This document shows positions 35,151-43,695 of a DNA stretch of 64,000 bases, piece after piece. The position numbers and the translations under genes are program-made. The notes under the pieces are model-generated. The model saw only the letters and a list, made by a program, of their open reading frames with translations. It made no database searches and had not been told where the DNA came from. Numbering within the stretch: position 1 is the first letter of the stretch; every line of letters begins with the position of its first letter. This DNA comes from Curtobacterium sp. MCSS17_008 (GTDB lineage Bacteria; Actinomycetota; Actinomycetes; Actinomycetales; Microbacteriaceae), in the NCBI RefSeq assembly GCF_003234185.1, contig NZ_QKSM01000001.1, positions 310,001-374,000 on the forward strand. The letters are read 5' to 3'.

Positions 35151-35981
35151 TCAGCGCGGTGCGGACCCGGCGGCGTGCTGTGCGCGCGTGACGGCCCAGA
35201 GCCCCACGGCGCTCGCCGCGGCGACGTTGAGCGAGTCCACGCCGTGCGACATCGGGATGCGCACGGTCGTGTCGGCGGAGGCGATCGCGGCGTCGGTCAG
35301 GCCCTGCCCCTCGGTGCCCATCACCAGTGCGACCTTCCCGGGGACGTCGGCGACGAACGCGTCGAGGTCCACCGACCGGTCCGTGAGCGCCATCGCCGCG
35401 AGGTGGAAGCCCTGCGCGCGGAGCTCCTCGCCCGCGGCCGGCCACTCCCCGATGCGGGTCCACGGCACCTGCAGCACGGTGCCCATGCTCACCCGGACGC
35501 TCCGCCGGTAGAGCGGGTCGGCGCACCGCGGACTGACGAGCACCGCGTCCGCGCCGAGCCCGGCGACGCTGCGGAACACCGCGCCGACGTTGGTGTGGTC
35601 GACGACGTCCTCGAGCACGACCACGACCTTCGCGTCACGCACCACCTCGGCGACCGTGGGCAGCACGGGGCGGTGCATCGCGGCGAGGGCGCCCCGGTGC
35701 ATCTTGAAGCCGGTCAGCTGCTCGAGCAACGCGTCCGGGCCGACGAACACCGGTCCGTCGTGCTCGGCGACGAGCGGCAGGACGCTGTCGAGCCACTTCT
35801 CCTGCACGATGACGCTGCGCGGGACGTGTCCGGCCCGGACCGCCCGCTCGATGACGGTGTTCGACTCGGCGATGTACAGACCGCCCTCGGGCTCGGTCAC
35901 CCGGCGGAGCGCCACGTCGGTGAGCCGTGCGAAGTCGTCGAGGCGGGGGTCGTCGAGGGCGTCGATGCGGACGGGGTGCAC
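35151..35981 (-). CDS. SpoU/TrmH family RNA methyltransferase
   Basis: A 276-residue SPOUT enzyme that 2'-O-methylates rRNA or tRNA. All three motifs are present: motif 1 NVGAVFRSVAGLG, motif 2 LVMGTEGQGL and motif 3 RIPMSHGVDSLNVAAAS. The amino-terminal domain (about 1-110) is the substrate-binding extension of RlmB-like members. GTG 35981 opens it; the site is 59 bases from the divergent sirtuin start. The exact RNA target is not predictable. Confidence 0.9.
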   Translation of the reverse strand: MHPVRIDALDDPRLDDFARLTDVALRRVTEPEGGLYIAESNTVIERAVRAGHVPRSVIVQEKWLDSVLPLVAEHDGPVFVGPDALLEQLTGFKMHRGALAAMHRPVLPTVAEVVRDAKVVVVLEDVVDHTNVGAVFRSVAGLGADAVLVSPRCADPLYRRSVRVSMGTVLQVPWTRIGEWPAAGEELRAQGFHLAAMALTDRSVDLDAFVADVPGKVALVMGTEGQGLTDAAIASADTTVRIPMSHGVDSLNVAAASAVGLWAVTRAQHAAGSAPR

Positions 35982-36027
35982 GGGGCTCGTTTCGTGGGAA
36001 GGCGGCTGGGCGTTCGGCTGTTGAGGG

Positions 36028-36033
36028 TACCGT
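36028..36033 (+). promoter_or_regulatory. Leaderless -10 of the sirtuin gene
   Basis: TACCGT at 36028-36033 is followed by seven bases and the GTG start at 36041, without a Shine-Dalgarno; it is a clear example of the leaderless pattern. Confidence 0.5.
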
Positions 36034-36040
36034 GGACGAC

Positions 36041-36904
36041 GTGCTGACCGACCCGATGCAGGACGAGCTCGACCGCGTCGTCGAGCTCCTGGCGGGCAAG
36101 CGCATCGCCGTGCTCTCCGGCGCCGGCCTGAGCACCGACTCCGGCATCCCCGACTACCGCGGCGAGGGCCGCGTCGTGCGGAAGCCCATGACCTTCCAGG
36201 AGTTCCGCTCCGACCCCGCGAAGCGGCAGCGGTACTGGGCGGGCTCGCACCTCGGCTGGCGGACCTTCGCCGCGGCCCGACCGAACGCCGGGCACCGTGC
36301 GCTCGCCGAGCTCGAGCGTGCCGGCGTGCTCAGCGGGGTCGTCACCCAGAACGTCGACGGCCTGCACCTGCGCGCCGGGTCCCGGCGGGTGGTGGAGATC
36401 CACGGCTCGATGGACCGCGCCGTGTGCCTGACGTGCGGCCAGGTGTTCTCCCGCGCCGACCTCGCCGCCGTGCTCGACCGCGAGAACCCGTGGATCGACG
36501 AACCCGGCACCGTGCAGCTGCAGCCGGACGGCGATGTCGAGATCAGCGACGTCGAGCGCTTCCGCGTGCCGGACTGCTCGGTCTGCGGGGGCGTCCTGAA
36601 GCCCGACGTGGTGTTCTTCGGCGAGTTCGTGCCGGCGGAGAAGTTCCGCGAGGCGGTGTCGATCGTGGCCGACGCCGACGCACTGCTCGTCGTGGGCTCC
36701 TCGCTGACCGTGAACTCCGGCGTCCGGCTGGTCGACCACGCCACCAGGCGCAAGCACCCCGTCGTGATCGTCAACCGCGGTGCGACGCGGAGCGATCGTC
36801 GCGCGGTCGCGAAGCTCGACGCCGGCACCACCGAGACGCTCGAGGCCCTGGCAGCGCGGCTCCTGCCGACCACGACCGAGCCGTCTGCGATGATCGACGG
36901 GTGA
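36041..36904 (+). CDS. Sir2 family NAD-dependent deacetylase (sirtuin)
   Basis: A 287-residue sirtuin that removes acyl groups from lysines using NAD+. The NAD-binding motif GAGLSTDSGIPDYRG is at 27-41, TQNVDGLH and the catalytic histidine (VEIHGSMD) follow, and the zinc site is CLTCGQ ... CSVCGG. The longer spacing between the two CxxC pairs is typical of class II/IV-like bacterial members. GTG 36041 is set by the promoter geometry. It is coupled to the histidine phosphatase by GTGA. Confidence 0.92.
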   Translation: MLTDPMQDELDRVVELLAGKRIAVLSGAGLSTDSGIPDYRGEGRVVRKPMTFQEFRSDPAKRQRYWAGSHLGWRTFAAARPNAGHRALAELERAGVLSGVVTQNVDGLHLRAGSRRVVEIHGSMDRAVCLTCGQVFSRADLAAVLDRENPWIDEPGTVQLQPDGDVEISDVERFRVPDCSVCGGVLKPDVVFFGEFVPAEKFREAVSIVADADALLVVGSSLTVNSGVRLVDHATRRKHPVVIVNRGATRSDRRAVAKLDAGTTETLEALAARLLPTTTEPSAMIDG

Positions 36905-37539
36905 CGACGCTCCTCACTCTGGTCCGGCACGGCGAGACCGACTGGAACGCGCAGCGCCGCATCCAGGGCTCGACCGACATCCCCCTCAACGACACCGGCC
37001 GCTCGCAGGCTGCCGCCACGGCCCTGCTGCTCGGGCGCCGGCGGTTCGACGCGGTCGTCGCCTCGCCGCTGGCCCGCGCCTTCGAGACCGGGGCGATCAT
37101 CGCCCGGCACCTCGGGCTGGCCGAGCCGGACACCTACGCCGGCCTGGCCGAGCGTTCGTACGGCGAGGCCGAGGGCCTGACCGACACCGAGGTCGCACGG
37201 CGCTACCCACACGACGACGTGCCCGGCCGGGAGTCGCGCGCGGCGCTGCTCGCGCGCGCGACCGAGACCCTCGCCGAGATCGCCGTGCGGTACGACGCCG
37301 GGTCGGTCGTCGTCGCCACCCACGGCGCGGTCATCAGGAGTGTCGTGAACGCCGCCGCTCCCGGTACGGCCGACCGGTACACGACGCCGATCCGGAACGG
37401 GTCCGTCCACTCCTTCCGCTGGGACCAGGAGCGCTTCCGTGCGGAGCTCGTGCGGTTCGACGATCCGCTGGACGAGGTCTCGGAGCAGACGGGCGACGAG
37501 TCGTTCGCCGAGCAGAACCCACTCGAGCGCCGGGGCTGA
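36901..37539 (+). CDS. Histidine phosphatase family protein
   Basis: A 212-residue phosphoglycerate mutase-like phosphatase. The phospho-accepting histidine is His10 in LVRHGETDWN; the second half of the site is Glu in GLAERSYGEAEG and His in VVATHGAVI. Members act on sugar phosphates, cobalamin precursors or phosphoglycerate, and the substrate here is unclear. It overlaps the sirtuin stop by four bases, so the pair is one operon. Confidence 0.87.
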   Translation: MTTLLTLVRHGETDWNAQRRIQGSTDIPLNDTGRSQAAATALLLGRRRFDAVVASPLARAFETGAIIARHLGLAEPDTYAGLAERSYGEAEGLTDTEVARRYPHDDVPGRESRAALLARATETLAEIAVRYDAGSVVVATHGAVIRSVVNAAAPGTADRYTTPIRNGSVHSFRWDQERFRAELVRFDDPLDEVSEQTGDESFAEQNPLERRG

Positions 37540-37579
37540 GGGCCGAGCGCGCGACCCGACGTCTTCTGCTCCATCGACG

Positions 37580-37616
37580 CGCGCACGAACGCGAGCGCGA
37601 ACGCGAACGCGAGCAC
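37580..37616. repeat. Short GCGAAC/GCGAGC hexamer run
   Basis: About five imperfect tandem copies of GCGAAC or GCGAGC lie in the 221-base gap after the histidine phosphatase gene. No hairpin or gene is associated. A TAGGCT box at 37693-37698 further on is the likely promoter of the next gene. Confidence 0.6.
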
Positions 37617-37760
37617 GACGTCCGACCGAACCCGGCGAGAACGAGACCCGACCGTGACCCGGGCTGCCGGACACCCCCGCGCCGACGCCGACTAGGCTCC
37701 GGTCCACGGACGGCCCGAACGCGGGTCGGCGGCACTCGCATCCGCGCGCGAGGAGGGGCC

Positions 37761-38492
37761 ATGACGATCCAGGGACCGGACGACGGACCGGACCGCACCC
37801 CGGTGCGCGACGACCTCGACCGCGCCTTCGGCCCCGACACGGCCTCGGTCACGACACCGTCGACTGGGCAGCGGGTCCGTCGTGGGACCGTCATCACGCT
37901 GTCGTTCGCGGCCGTCGGCGTCGTCATCGCCGTGGTGTTGTCGACGATCGTGGGGAGCATCCAGACCGGGGTGGGCTCGGTCTTCCCCCAACCCCAGGCA
38001 GCCCTGGACCGCTTCCGGACCGCCGCGGGTGACGTGCCCGGTGTCCGGGCGGTGCATGACGAGGAGACGACGCGGAGCTCACTGGCGGCGTACGAGGTCG
38101 CGGCCGTGGTGGACGCGTCGCCCGACCTCTCCCACGGTCAGCAGGTCGACGCGGTCCGGGCGCTGAGCGCGGCAGCGGGGGACGCGGACGGGAACGGCGT
38201 CGTCGTCGTGGCCGAGGTGCGCTTCGGGCCCCTGGTCGTCGGCGTCACGAGCGACGCCGACGCGACGACGAAGCGGCTCGACGTGGCCCGGGCGGTCGCG
38301 GCCATCGGGGGCGTGGTCGGCGTCCGGTGCGACTGGGGCGAGGGTGTCCCCTCCGACGAACCGGACGCGCAACGGGTCGAGTTCACCACGGTCGGGACGG
38401 GCGTCGCACTCGCGGCGATCACGGCGGTGGCCGAGCGGGAGACGCACGCGGTCTTCCCCGGGGCCGAGCTCAGCTCCCGCAAGCCGTCCTGA
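37761..38492 (+). CDS. Hypothetical single-pass membrane protein
   Basis: A 243-residue protein with a short charged cytoplasmic head, one membrane helix (about 43-66, VITLSFAAVGVVIAVVLSTIV) and an extracytoplasmic domain of about 170 residues containing alternating beta and alpha segments. There is no known motif and only one cysteine (RCDWGEG). ATG 37761 has GGAGGG upstream, and the TAGGCT promoter box gives a leader of about 55 bases. It is convergent with the glycosyltransferase gene only 18 bases away. I cannot assign a function. Confidence 0.78.
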   Translation: MTIQGPDDGPDRTPVRDDLDRAFGPDTASVTTPSTGQRVRRGTVITLSFAAVGVVIAVVLSTIVGSIQTGVGSVFPQPQAALDRFRTAAGDVPGVRAVHDEETTRSSLAAYEVAAVVDASPDLSHGQQVDAVRALSAAAGDADGNGVVVVAEVRFGPLVVGVTSDADATTKRLDVARAVAAIGGVVGVRCDWGEGVPSDEPDAQRVEFTTVGTGVALAAITAVAERETHAVFPGAELSSRKPS

Positions 38493-38510
38493 CGGGGAAC
38501 AGCGCCCCGT

Positions 38511-39593
38511 TCAGCGCCGCTGGCGGTCCTCCACCGCCCGCTCGACCGCGCGCACCACCTGTTCCGCCGAGTCCTCCCACCGGAACCGGGCAGCACGCTC
38601 GAGCGATGCCCGCGACGCGTCGTCCCACCGGCACTCGAGCCGCCGCACGGCCGCGGCGACCGCGGACGGCGAGGCGGGGTCGAAGTACTCGGCCGCGGTG
38701 CCGCCGATCTCGCGGAAGATCGGGATGTCACTGACCGCCACGGGCGTACCGACTCCCATGGCCTCGACCAGCGGGATGCCGAAGCCCTCGTCCCGCGATG
38801 CCGTCACGAGGGCGGTCGCCGACCGGAGGACCGCGAGGTACTCGTCGTCCGGGGCGCCGTCGTGGAAGACGATCGAGCCCGCCGGCGCGAGCCGCTCGAG
38901 CCGCGCGCGGTCGGCGTCGGACACGCGGGACATGCAGTGCAGCGTCCAGTCGGCTCCGAGCAGCGGCATCGCAGCAGCGAGGGTCTCGACGTTCTTGTAC
39001 GGCATGAACGAGCCCATGTAGACGAGCGTCCGGTCGCGGCCGGCGCCCGGGTCGCGGGGCTCGGCCGGGTCGGAAGCGTTGTGGGCGACGGTGACCGGTC
39101 GCTTCGTCAGGCGGTGCCGCTCGATGAGACCCGCGGTCGTCTCGGACACCGTGACGACCCCGTCGGCCCCGTTCAACAGGAGGCGCTGCGGCACCCAGCT
39201 CAGGTGGAACAGTCGCCACCCGAGCCGGATGGGCCACGAGAACTCCCGCGGGGGCGTCCGGTTCCGGTAGTAGATGAGGTCGTGCAGGGTGAGCACGAGT
39301 GCGTAGCGACGGCCACGCGACCCCATGGTCTGCATGGGCGAGAACACCGCGTCGAGCCCGAGGCGGTTCACCACCCGTGCGACGAGCGGCTCGCCCGCCT
39401 CGGTCGGCGCCGGGACACGTTCCCAGGGGATGCCGTCGGGCAACGAGTCGAGCTGGCGTTCGTCGTGGACCAGCAGGACGTGGTCGTGCCGGTCGGGCAG
39501 GTGCGCGACGATGCCGGCCGTGAAGCGGCTGATGCCGTCGTGGCGCCCGACGCGGACGTAGCGGCAGTCGATCCCGATCCGGAGCCGTGTCAC
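38511..39593 (-). CDS. Family 4-type glycosyltransferase
   Basis: A 360-residue GT-B glycosyltransferase. The amino-terminal domain includes DGISRFTAGIVAHL, and the carboxy-terminal nucleotide-sugar domain contains LVYMGSFMPYKNVETLA and the GT4 signature SRDEGFGIPLVEAMGVGTPVA with its EX7E glutamates. It probably transfers a sugar to an envelope glycan or lipid; donor and acceptor are unknown. GTG 39593 overlaps the alpha/beta hydrolase stop, so it is the second gene of a two-gene operon. Confidence 0.87.
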   Translation of the reverse strand: MTRLRIGIDCRYVRVGRHDGISRFTAGIVAHLPDRHDHVLLVHDERQLDSLPDGIPWERVPAPTEAGEPLVARVVNRLGLDAVFSPMQTMGSRGRRYALVLTLHDLIYYRNRTPPREFSWPIRLGWRLFHLSWVPQRLLLNGADGVVTVSETTAGLIERHRLTKRPVTVAHNASDPAEPRDPGAGRDRTLVYMGSFMPYKNVETLAAAMPLLGADWTLHCMSRVSDADRARLERLAPAGSIVFHDGAPDDEYLAVLRSATALVTASRDEGFGIPLVEAMGVGTPVAVSDIPIFREIGGTAAEYFDPASPSAVAAAVRRLECRWDDASRASLERAARFRWEDSAEQVVRAVERAVEDRQRR

Positions 39594-40576
39594 GAGGCCG
39601 ACTCCCCCGCACTCGCACCCGACTCCGAGCTCGAGCCCTTCCGGGAGGCACGCTTCGTCCCCGTCCGTCTGGTGCTGCGCTTCGCCGTGGTGTCCGCCAT
39701 CCGCCGCAGCACGGCGTCCGCCGCGGCACCGGGCGTCTCGTAGTGCACGAGGTGCCCCACGCCCGGCACGATCACGAGCTCGGCGTCGCGGAGCCGTGCG
39801 GCCAGGGCACGCTGCTCGGGCACGGCGGTGATGTCGTCGTGTTCGGCCGCGACCAGGAGCACGGGAGCGTCGATGCGGTCCGCGTACTCCGACACGTCGT
39901 GTGTCACCGACGTGCGGAACGCCTCGAGCACACTGGTACGGTCCGCGAAGGCCGAGAAGTACCGGTCGTGCTGGTCGTGCACCCACCGACGCAGTTCGCG
40001 ATCGTGCGACTTGAGCATCGCCACGCTCATCGCCCGCACGATCGCGGCGTTGCGGAGCAGACCGAGCCCGAGCGCGCGTGGCAGCACCGCACCCGCGCGG
40101 TAGTAGCCGATCGCGAACCCGGTGGCCAGGGCGCGCGGGCCCTGCAGCGCCGGGGCGGCGATCGGGTTCACGAGCACGAGGAGCCGCGTCGCGAGCCCCG
40201 CGGCGACGGCGGCGGCGGTGACGATGGAGCCGAACGAGTGCCCGAGCACCACGGTGTCGCGATCGAGGCCCAGCACCCGGTGGAGACCCGTCAACCAAGC
40301 GACGTACCCGTCGATGTCGGACACGGGCAGCGGGTCGGAGATCCCGAACCCGGGCAGGTCGGGCACGATCACCCGGACGCCCCGGAGGTGCGCGGCGATG
40401 GTCTCGAGCCCGTGGTGGTCGCCGCGGAACCCGTGCACCGCCAGGACGGTCTCGGCGGCGTCGTCGGGACCGTACTCCCAGTAGTGGGTGGTGCGGCCGT
40501 CGACCGCCACGGCGCGGTGCACGACCGGGGTCGCGGCGACGAGCGACTGGTACGGGGAGATCACGGGCGGTTGCAT
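39590..40576 (-). CDS. Alpha/beta hydrolase
   Basis: A 328-residue alpha/beta-hydrolase fold enzyme. The nucleophile elbow is GHSFGS, the oxyanion region is VHGFRGDHHG, the acid lies in AAEHDD and the histidine in GVGHLVHYE. The last 40 residues form a basic, Ser/Arg/Lys-rich disordered tail. ATG 40576 lies seven bases from a TAGACT box (40584-40589) without a Shine-Dalgarno. It is divergent from treS and coupled to the glycosyltransferase. Confidence 0.86.
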   Translation of the reverse strand: MQPPVISPYQSLVAATPVVHRAVAVDGRTTHYWEYGPDDAAETVLAVHGFRGDHHGLETIAAHLRGVRVIVPDLPGFGISDPLPVSDIDGYVAWLTGLHRVLGLDRDTVVLGHSFGSIVTAAAVAAGLATRLLVLVNPIAAPALQGPRALATGFAIGYYRAGAVLPRALGLGLLRNAAIVRAMSVAMLKSHDRELRRWVHDQHDRYFSAFADRTSVLEAFRTSVTHDVSEYADRIDAPVLLVAAEHDDITAVPEQRALAARLRDAELVIVPGVGHLVHYETPGAAADAVLRRMADTTAKRSTRRTGTKRASRKGSSSESGASAGESAS

Positions 40577-40692
40577 CGCGGCCAGTCTACGAAGCCGCGC
40601 GTCGGGCCGGCGCCCCGCGCCCACGCTGTGGAGGACGACGTGCGGGAGGTGCGCCGTGGAGGAGGGCGTTCCTCCCGTCCGGCTCGTGGAAC

Positions 40693-40719
40693 GCGGTCGC
40701 GACACGCGGTCGTGACCGC
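40693..40719. promoter_or_regulatory. 11-bp inverted repeat upstream of treS promoter
   Basis: GCGGTCGCGAC at 40693-40703 pairs with 40709-40719 (one G-U) around ACGCG. It lies six bases upstream of a -35-like CGGACA (40726-40731), which is 18 bases before TACTGT (40750-40755). The position fits an operator or an upstream activator site. Confidence 0.4.
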
Positions 40720-40803
40720 AACCCGCGGACAGCAGCAGGAGCACGCGCCTACTGTGTGCTGGGTCGGGCCACGCCGCCGGCCCGCCGACGACGAGGAGCA
40801 CGC

Positions 40804-42516
40804 TTGACGTTCACGGCCCCGATCCAGCTGCCCGGACTCACCCTGGACCCGCAGTGGTACAAGCGTTCGGTCTTCTACGAGTGCATGATCCGCTCGTTCG
40901 TGGACTCGAACGGCGACGGCATCGGGGACATCCAGGGTGTCATCGGCAAGCTCGACTACCTGCAGTGGCTCGGCGTCGACGCCATCTGGCTGCCGCCGTT
41001 CTTCCAGTCGCCGATGCGCGACGGTGGGTACGACATCTCCGACTACAAGGCGATCCTGCCCGAGTTCGGCACCCTCGACGACTTCCGCGAACTCGTGACG
41101 AAGTCGCACGAGCGGAACATGCGCATCGTCATCGACATGGTGATCAACCACACCTCGGACCAGCACGAGTGGTTCCAGCAGTCGCGCGAGGACCCGGACG
41201 GTCCCTACGGCGACTTCTACGTGTGGCGCGACACCGACGAGCACTACGAGAACATCCGCATCATCTTCGTCGACACCGAGGAGTCGAACTGGACGTTCGA
41301 CCCCGTCCGTCGCCAGTTCTTCTTCCACCGGTTCTTCTCGCACCAGCCCGACCTGAACTTCGAGAACCCCGCCGTCGTCGAGGCCGTGTACGACGTCGTC
41401 CGGCACTGGCTCGACATGGGCGTCGACGGGCTCCGGCTCGACGCGATCCCGTACCTGTTCGAGTCCGAGGAGGGCAACGGCGAGGGCGAGCCCGAGACGC
41501 ACGAGTTCATCAAGAAGCTCCGGGCGATGGTCGACGACGAGTACCCCGGGCGCGTCCTGCTCGCCGAGGCGAACCAGTGGCCGCGTGAGACCGCCGCGTT
41601 CTTCGGCACCGACGAGGAGCCCGAGTGCCACATGGCGTTCGACTTCCCGGTGATGCCGCGCATCTTCTACTCGCTCCGCGCGCAGCACGCGGCCGAGCTC
41701 AAGGCGATCCTGTCCGAGACCCTCGACGTGCCCGAGAAGGCCGCCTGGGGCGTGTTCCTCCGCAACCACGACGAGCTGACGCTCGAGATGGTGAGCGAGG
41801 AGTACCGACAGGCCATGTACGGCTGGTACGGGTACGACCCGCGCATGCGGTCGAACATCGGCATCCGTCGCCGCCTCGCCCCGCTGCTCGACAACTCGCG
41901 CGCCGAACTCGAGCTCATCCACGCGCTGCTGTTCTCGCTCCCCGGGTCGCCGTTCCTCTACTACGGCGACGAGATCGGGATGGGTGACAACATCTGGCTG
42001 CCCGACCGCGACTCCTCGCGCACGCCGATGCAGTGGACCCCGGACCGCAACGCGGGCTTCTCGACCGCGGACCCCGGGAAGCTGTACCTGCCGGTCGTGC
42101 AGTCCCTCGTGTACAACTACGCGCAGGTCAACGTCGAGGCGCAGCTCGCGCAGTCCCGGTCCCTGCTGCACTGGGTGCGCAACGTCATCCACGTCCGCAA
42201 GGCACACCCCGTCTTCGGCATGGGCAGCCTGCACGTGCAGGACACGTCGAACGACTCGGTGCTCGCGTTCGTGCGGTCGTGGGAAGGCTCCGGGCAGCAG
42301 TTCGGCCCCTCCGCCGAGGACGTCCTGTGCGTGTTCTCGTTCGCCACGAACCCGACGTCGGTCACGATCTCGGCGCCGGAGTTCGCGGGGCGCCCGCTGT
42401 ACGACCTGTTCGGGGGCGGCTCGTTCCCGTCGTTCGACGAGGACGGGAACGTCACGCTCACCATGGGCACGCAGTCGTTCTTCTGGCTGCACGTGGGGGC
42501 GCCGGTCGGCGTCTAG
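40804..42516 (+). CDS. treS: Trehalose synthase (maltose alpha-D-glucosyltransferase)
   Basis: A 570-residue GH13 enzyme that interconverts maltose and trehalose. The catalytic nucleophile is Asp213 (GLRLDAIPYL), the acid Glu255 (LLAEANQWP) and the stabilising Asp323 (FLRNHDELTLE); the calcium/region I motif DMVINHTSDQ is also present. The opening LDPQWYKRSVFYECMIRSF is typical of TreS. A TTG start at 40804 is chosen, because GAGGAG lies five bases upstream and the frame before it is Arg-rich noise. Unlike in mycobacteria, no pep2 (maltokinase) follows; the next gene is an exonuclease. Confidence 0.92.
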   Translation: MTFTAPIQLPGLTLDPQWYKRSVFYECMIRSFVDSNGDGIGDIQGVIGKLDYLQWLGVDAIWLPPFFQSPMRDGGYDISDYKAILPEFGTLDDFRELVTKSHERNMRIVIDMVINHTSDQHEWFQQSREDPDGPYGDFYVWRDTDEHYENIRIIFVDTEESNWTFDPVRRQFFFHRFFSHQPDLNFENPAVVEAVYDVVRHWLDMGVDGLRLDAIPYLFESEEGNGEGEPETHEFIKKLRAMVDDEYPGRVLLAEANQWPRETAAFFGTDEEPECHMAFDFPVMPRIFYSLRAQHAAELKAILSETLDVPEKAAWGVFLRNHDELTLEMVSEEYRQAMYGWYGYDPRMRSNIGIRRRLAPLLDNSRAELELIHALLFSLPGSPFLYYGDEIGMGDNIWLPDRDSSRTPMQWTPDRNAGFSTADPGKLYLPVVQSLVYNYAQVNVEAQLAQSRSLLHWVRNVIHVRKAHPVFGMGSLHVQDTSNDSVLAFVRSWEGSGQQFGPSAEDVLCVFSFATNPTSVTISAPEFAGRPLYDLFGGGSFPSFDEDGNVTLTMGTQSFFWLHVGAPVGV

Positions 42517-42549
42517 GACCGCGGCCGCGGGCACGGTTCCCTGCGCGGT

Positions 42550-42567
42550 CACCGGCTCCAGCCGGTG
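42550..42567. terminator. 8-bp hairpin after treS
   Basis: CACCGGCT at 42550-42557 pairs with 42560-42567, starting 33 bases after the treS stop. A half family A element (GCCGGGAGGCGCGGCT at 42585-42600) lies next to it. Confidence 0.5.
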
Positions 42568-42629
42568 GCCGCGTCGTCGTCACGGCCGGGAGGCGCGGCT
42601 CGGCTCCGGCGGGCGGGTCGCGTGGAGCG

Positions 42630-42651
42630 TGTCGGTGCGTCCCGTTAGCCT
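42630..42651 (+). promoter_or_regulatory. Candidate PafBC/RecA-NDp promoter of the exonuclease gene
   Basis: TGTCGGTG at 42630-42637, eight bases, then TAGCCT at 42646-42651, matches the known motif TTGTCRGTG-N8-TANNNT except for the first T. Six bases later is the GTG start, so the transcript would be leaderless. Confidence 0.65.
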
Positions 42652-42657
42652 CGTGCC

Positions 42658-43410
42658 GTGACGTACTCCGCAGCAGCGCTCGACACACCAGCACCGGCCG
42701 CCGCGGCGCAGGACCTCAGCGGTCGTCCGTGGTGGCACGCCCTCGGCGTGTTCGACCTCGAGACGACCGGCGTCGACGTCGAGACCGCCCGGATCGTCAC
42801 CGCCCACGTCGGGCTCATCGACATGACGGGGCGCTCCATCGTCGAGGGCGCCTGGGTCGCCGATCCGGGGGTCGCGATCCCCGAGGGTGCCGCTGCCGTC
42901 CACGGCTACACCACCGAACGCGCCCAGGCCGAGGGCCGACCCGCGGGTGAGGTCGTCGCGGAGATCGTCGCGGCGGTCGAGGCCGTGTTCGCGCGTGGCA
43001 TCCCGCTCGTCATCTACAACGCCCCGTACGACCTCACCGTCCTCGACCGCGAGGCCCGGCGGCACGGCATCGCCTCCCCGGTCATCGGCAACGTGGTCGA
43101 CCCGCTCGTCATCGACAAGGCGCTCGACACCTACCGGAAGGGCAAGCGCACGCTCGAGGCGGCGTCCGAGCTCTACGGCGTCACCCTGTCCGACGCGCAC
43201 GACGCCGGTGCAGACGCCATCGCGGCCGGGCGTGTCGCGCAGGCCATCGCGGCGAGGTACCCGGAGGAGCTCGGTGTCTCCGCCGAGGAACTGCACCGCA
43301 AGCAGGTCGGCTGGTGCGCCGAGCAGGCGTCGTCGTTCCAGGACTACATGCGCAAGAAGCGGGACCCGTCCTTCACCGCAGACGGTCGCTGGCCGCACCG
43401 CAACGGCTGA
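42658..43410 (+). CDS. DEDDh 3'-5' exonuclease (DnaQ-like)
   Basis: A 250-residue DnaQ-superfamily exonuclease. ExoI is FDLETTGVD (Asp33, Glu35), ExoII is YNAPYDLTVL and ExoIII is HDAGADAIAAG, which gives the DEDDh set. It resembles the proofreading subunit of DNA polymerase III but lacks the extended tail, so it may be a separate repair exonuclease. GTG 42658 is fixed by the promoter spacing. A PafBC-type box just upstream suggests induction by DNA damage. Confidence 0.9.
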   Translation: MTYSAAALDTPAPAAAAQDLSGRPWWHALGVFDLETTGVDVETARIVTAHVGLIDMTGRSIVEGAWVADPGVAIPEGAAAVHGYTTERAQAEGRPAGEVVAEIVAAVEAVFARGIPLVIYNAPYDLTVLDREARRHGIASPVIGNVVDPLVIDKALDTYRKGKRTLEAASELYGVTLSDAHDAGADAIAAGRVAQAIAARYPEELGVSAEELHRKQVGWCAEQASSFQDYMRKKRDPSFTADGRWPHRNG

Positions 43411-43505
43411 GGCGGACGTCCGCGGCCCTCCCGCCGCGCCCGACGGGTGCTCCCCCCGCCCGACGCTGTCTCCCCGGCGGTCTCCCCCGCTGTCTCGCTC
43501 GCAAC

Positions 43506-43563
43506 ACACCGGTGTTCACGCTCCGAACAGCCGCAGAACCGTGTTCCGGCAAGACACCGGTGT
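43506..43563. repeat. Pair of ACACCGGTGT palindromes
   Basis: The ten-base palindrome ACACCGGTGT occurs at 43506-43515 and 43554-43563, 48 bases apart. The second is followed by TTTT, rare in this DNA. GAACCGTGTTC lies between them (43536-43546). The region is 3' of both flanking genes. Confidence 0.6.
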
Positions 43564-43576
43564 TTTTGAGCGCCGG

Positions 43577-43607
43577 CCGGGGCCAGGGCCGCGGGCCGCG
43601 GCCCCGG
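43577..43607. terminator. GC-rich hairpin after the exonuclease gene
   Basis: CCGGGGCC at 43577-43584 pairs with GGCCCCGG at 43600-43607. It is a candidate terminator in the 285-base convergent gap. Confidence 0.4.
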
Positions 43608-43644
43608 GCACGTATGCGCTCGTCCGCAGCCCCAGGAACGCCGA

Positions 43645-43676
43645 ACGGGCGGCCCTCCCGCAGGAGGACCGCCCGT
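43645..43676. terminator. Hairpin terminator of rpmE2
   Basis: ACGGGCGG at 43645-43652 pairs with 43669-43676, and the inner CCTCC/GGAGG adds five pairs after one mismatch. The hairpin begins 19 bases after the rpmE2 stop. Confidence 0.75.
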
Positions 43677-43695
43677 CGTGCGCGCGGACGCGGAC

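Noticed and set aside
37580-37616. The hexamer run as a CRISPR or origin iteron array
   Set aside because: Units are only six bases, imperfect and without spacers or nearby cas or replication genes.
43536-43546. GAACCGTGTTC as a LexA/SOS box
   Set aside because: The actinobacterial LexA dyad is GAAC-N4-GTTC; this has a three-base spacer and lies 3' of both flanking genes.
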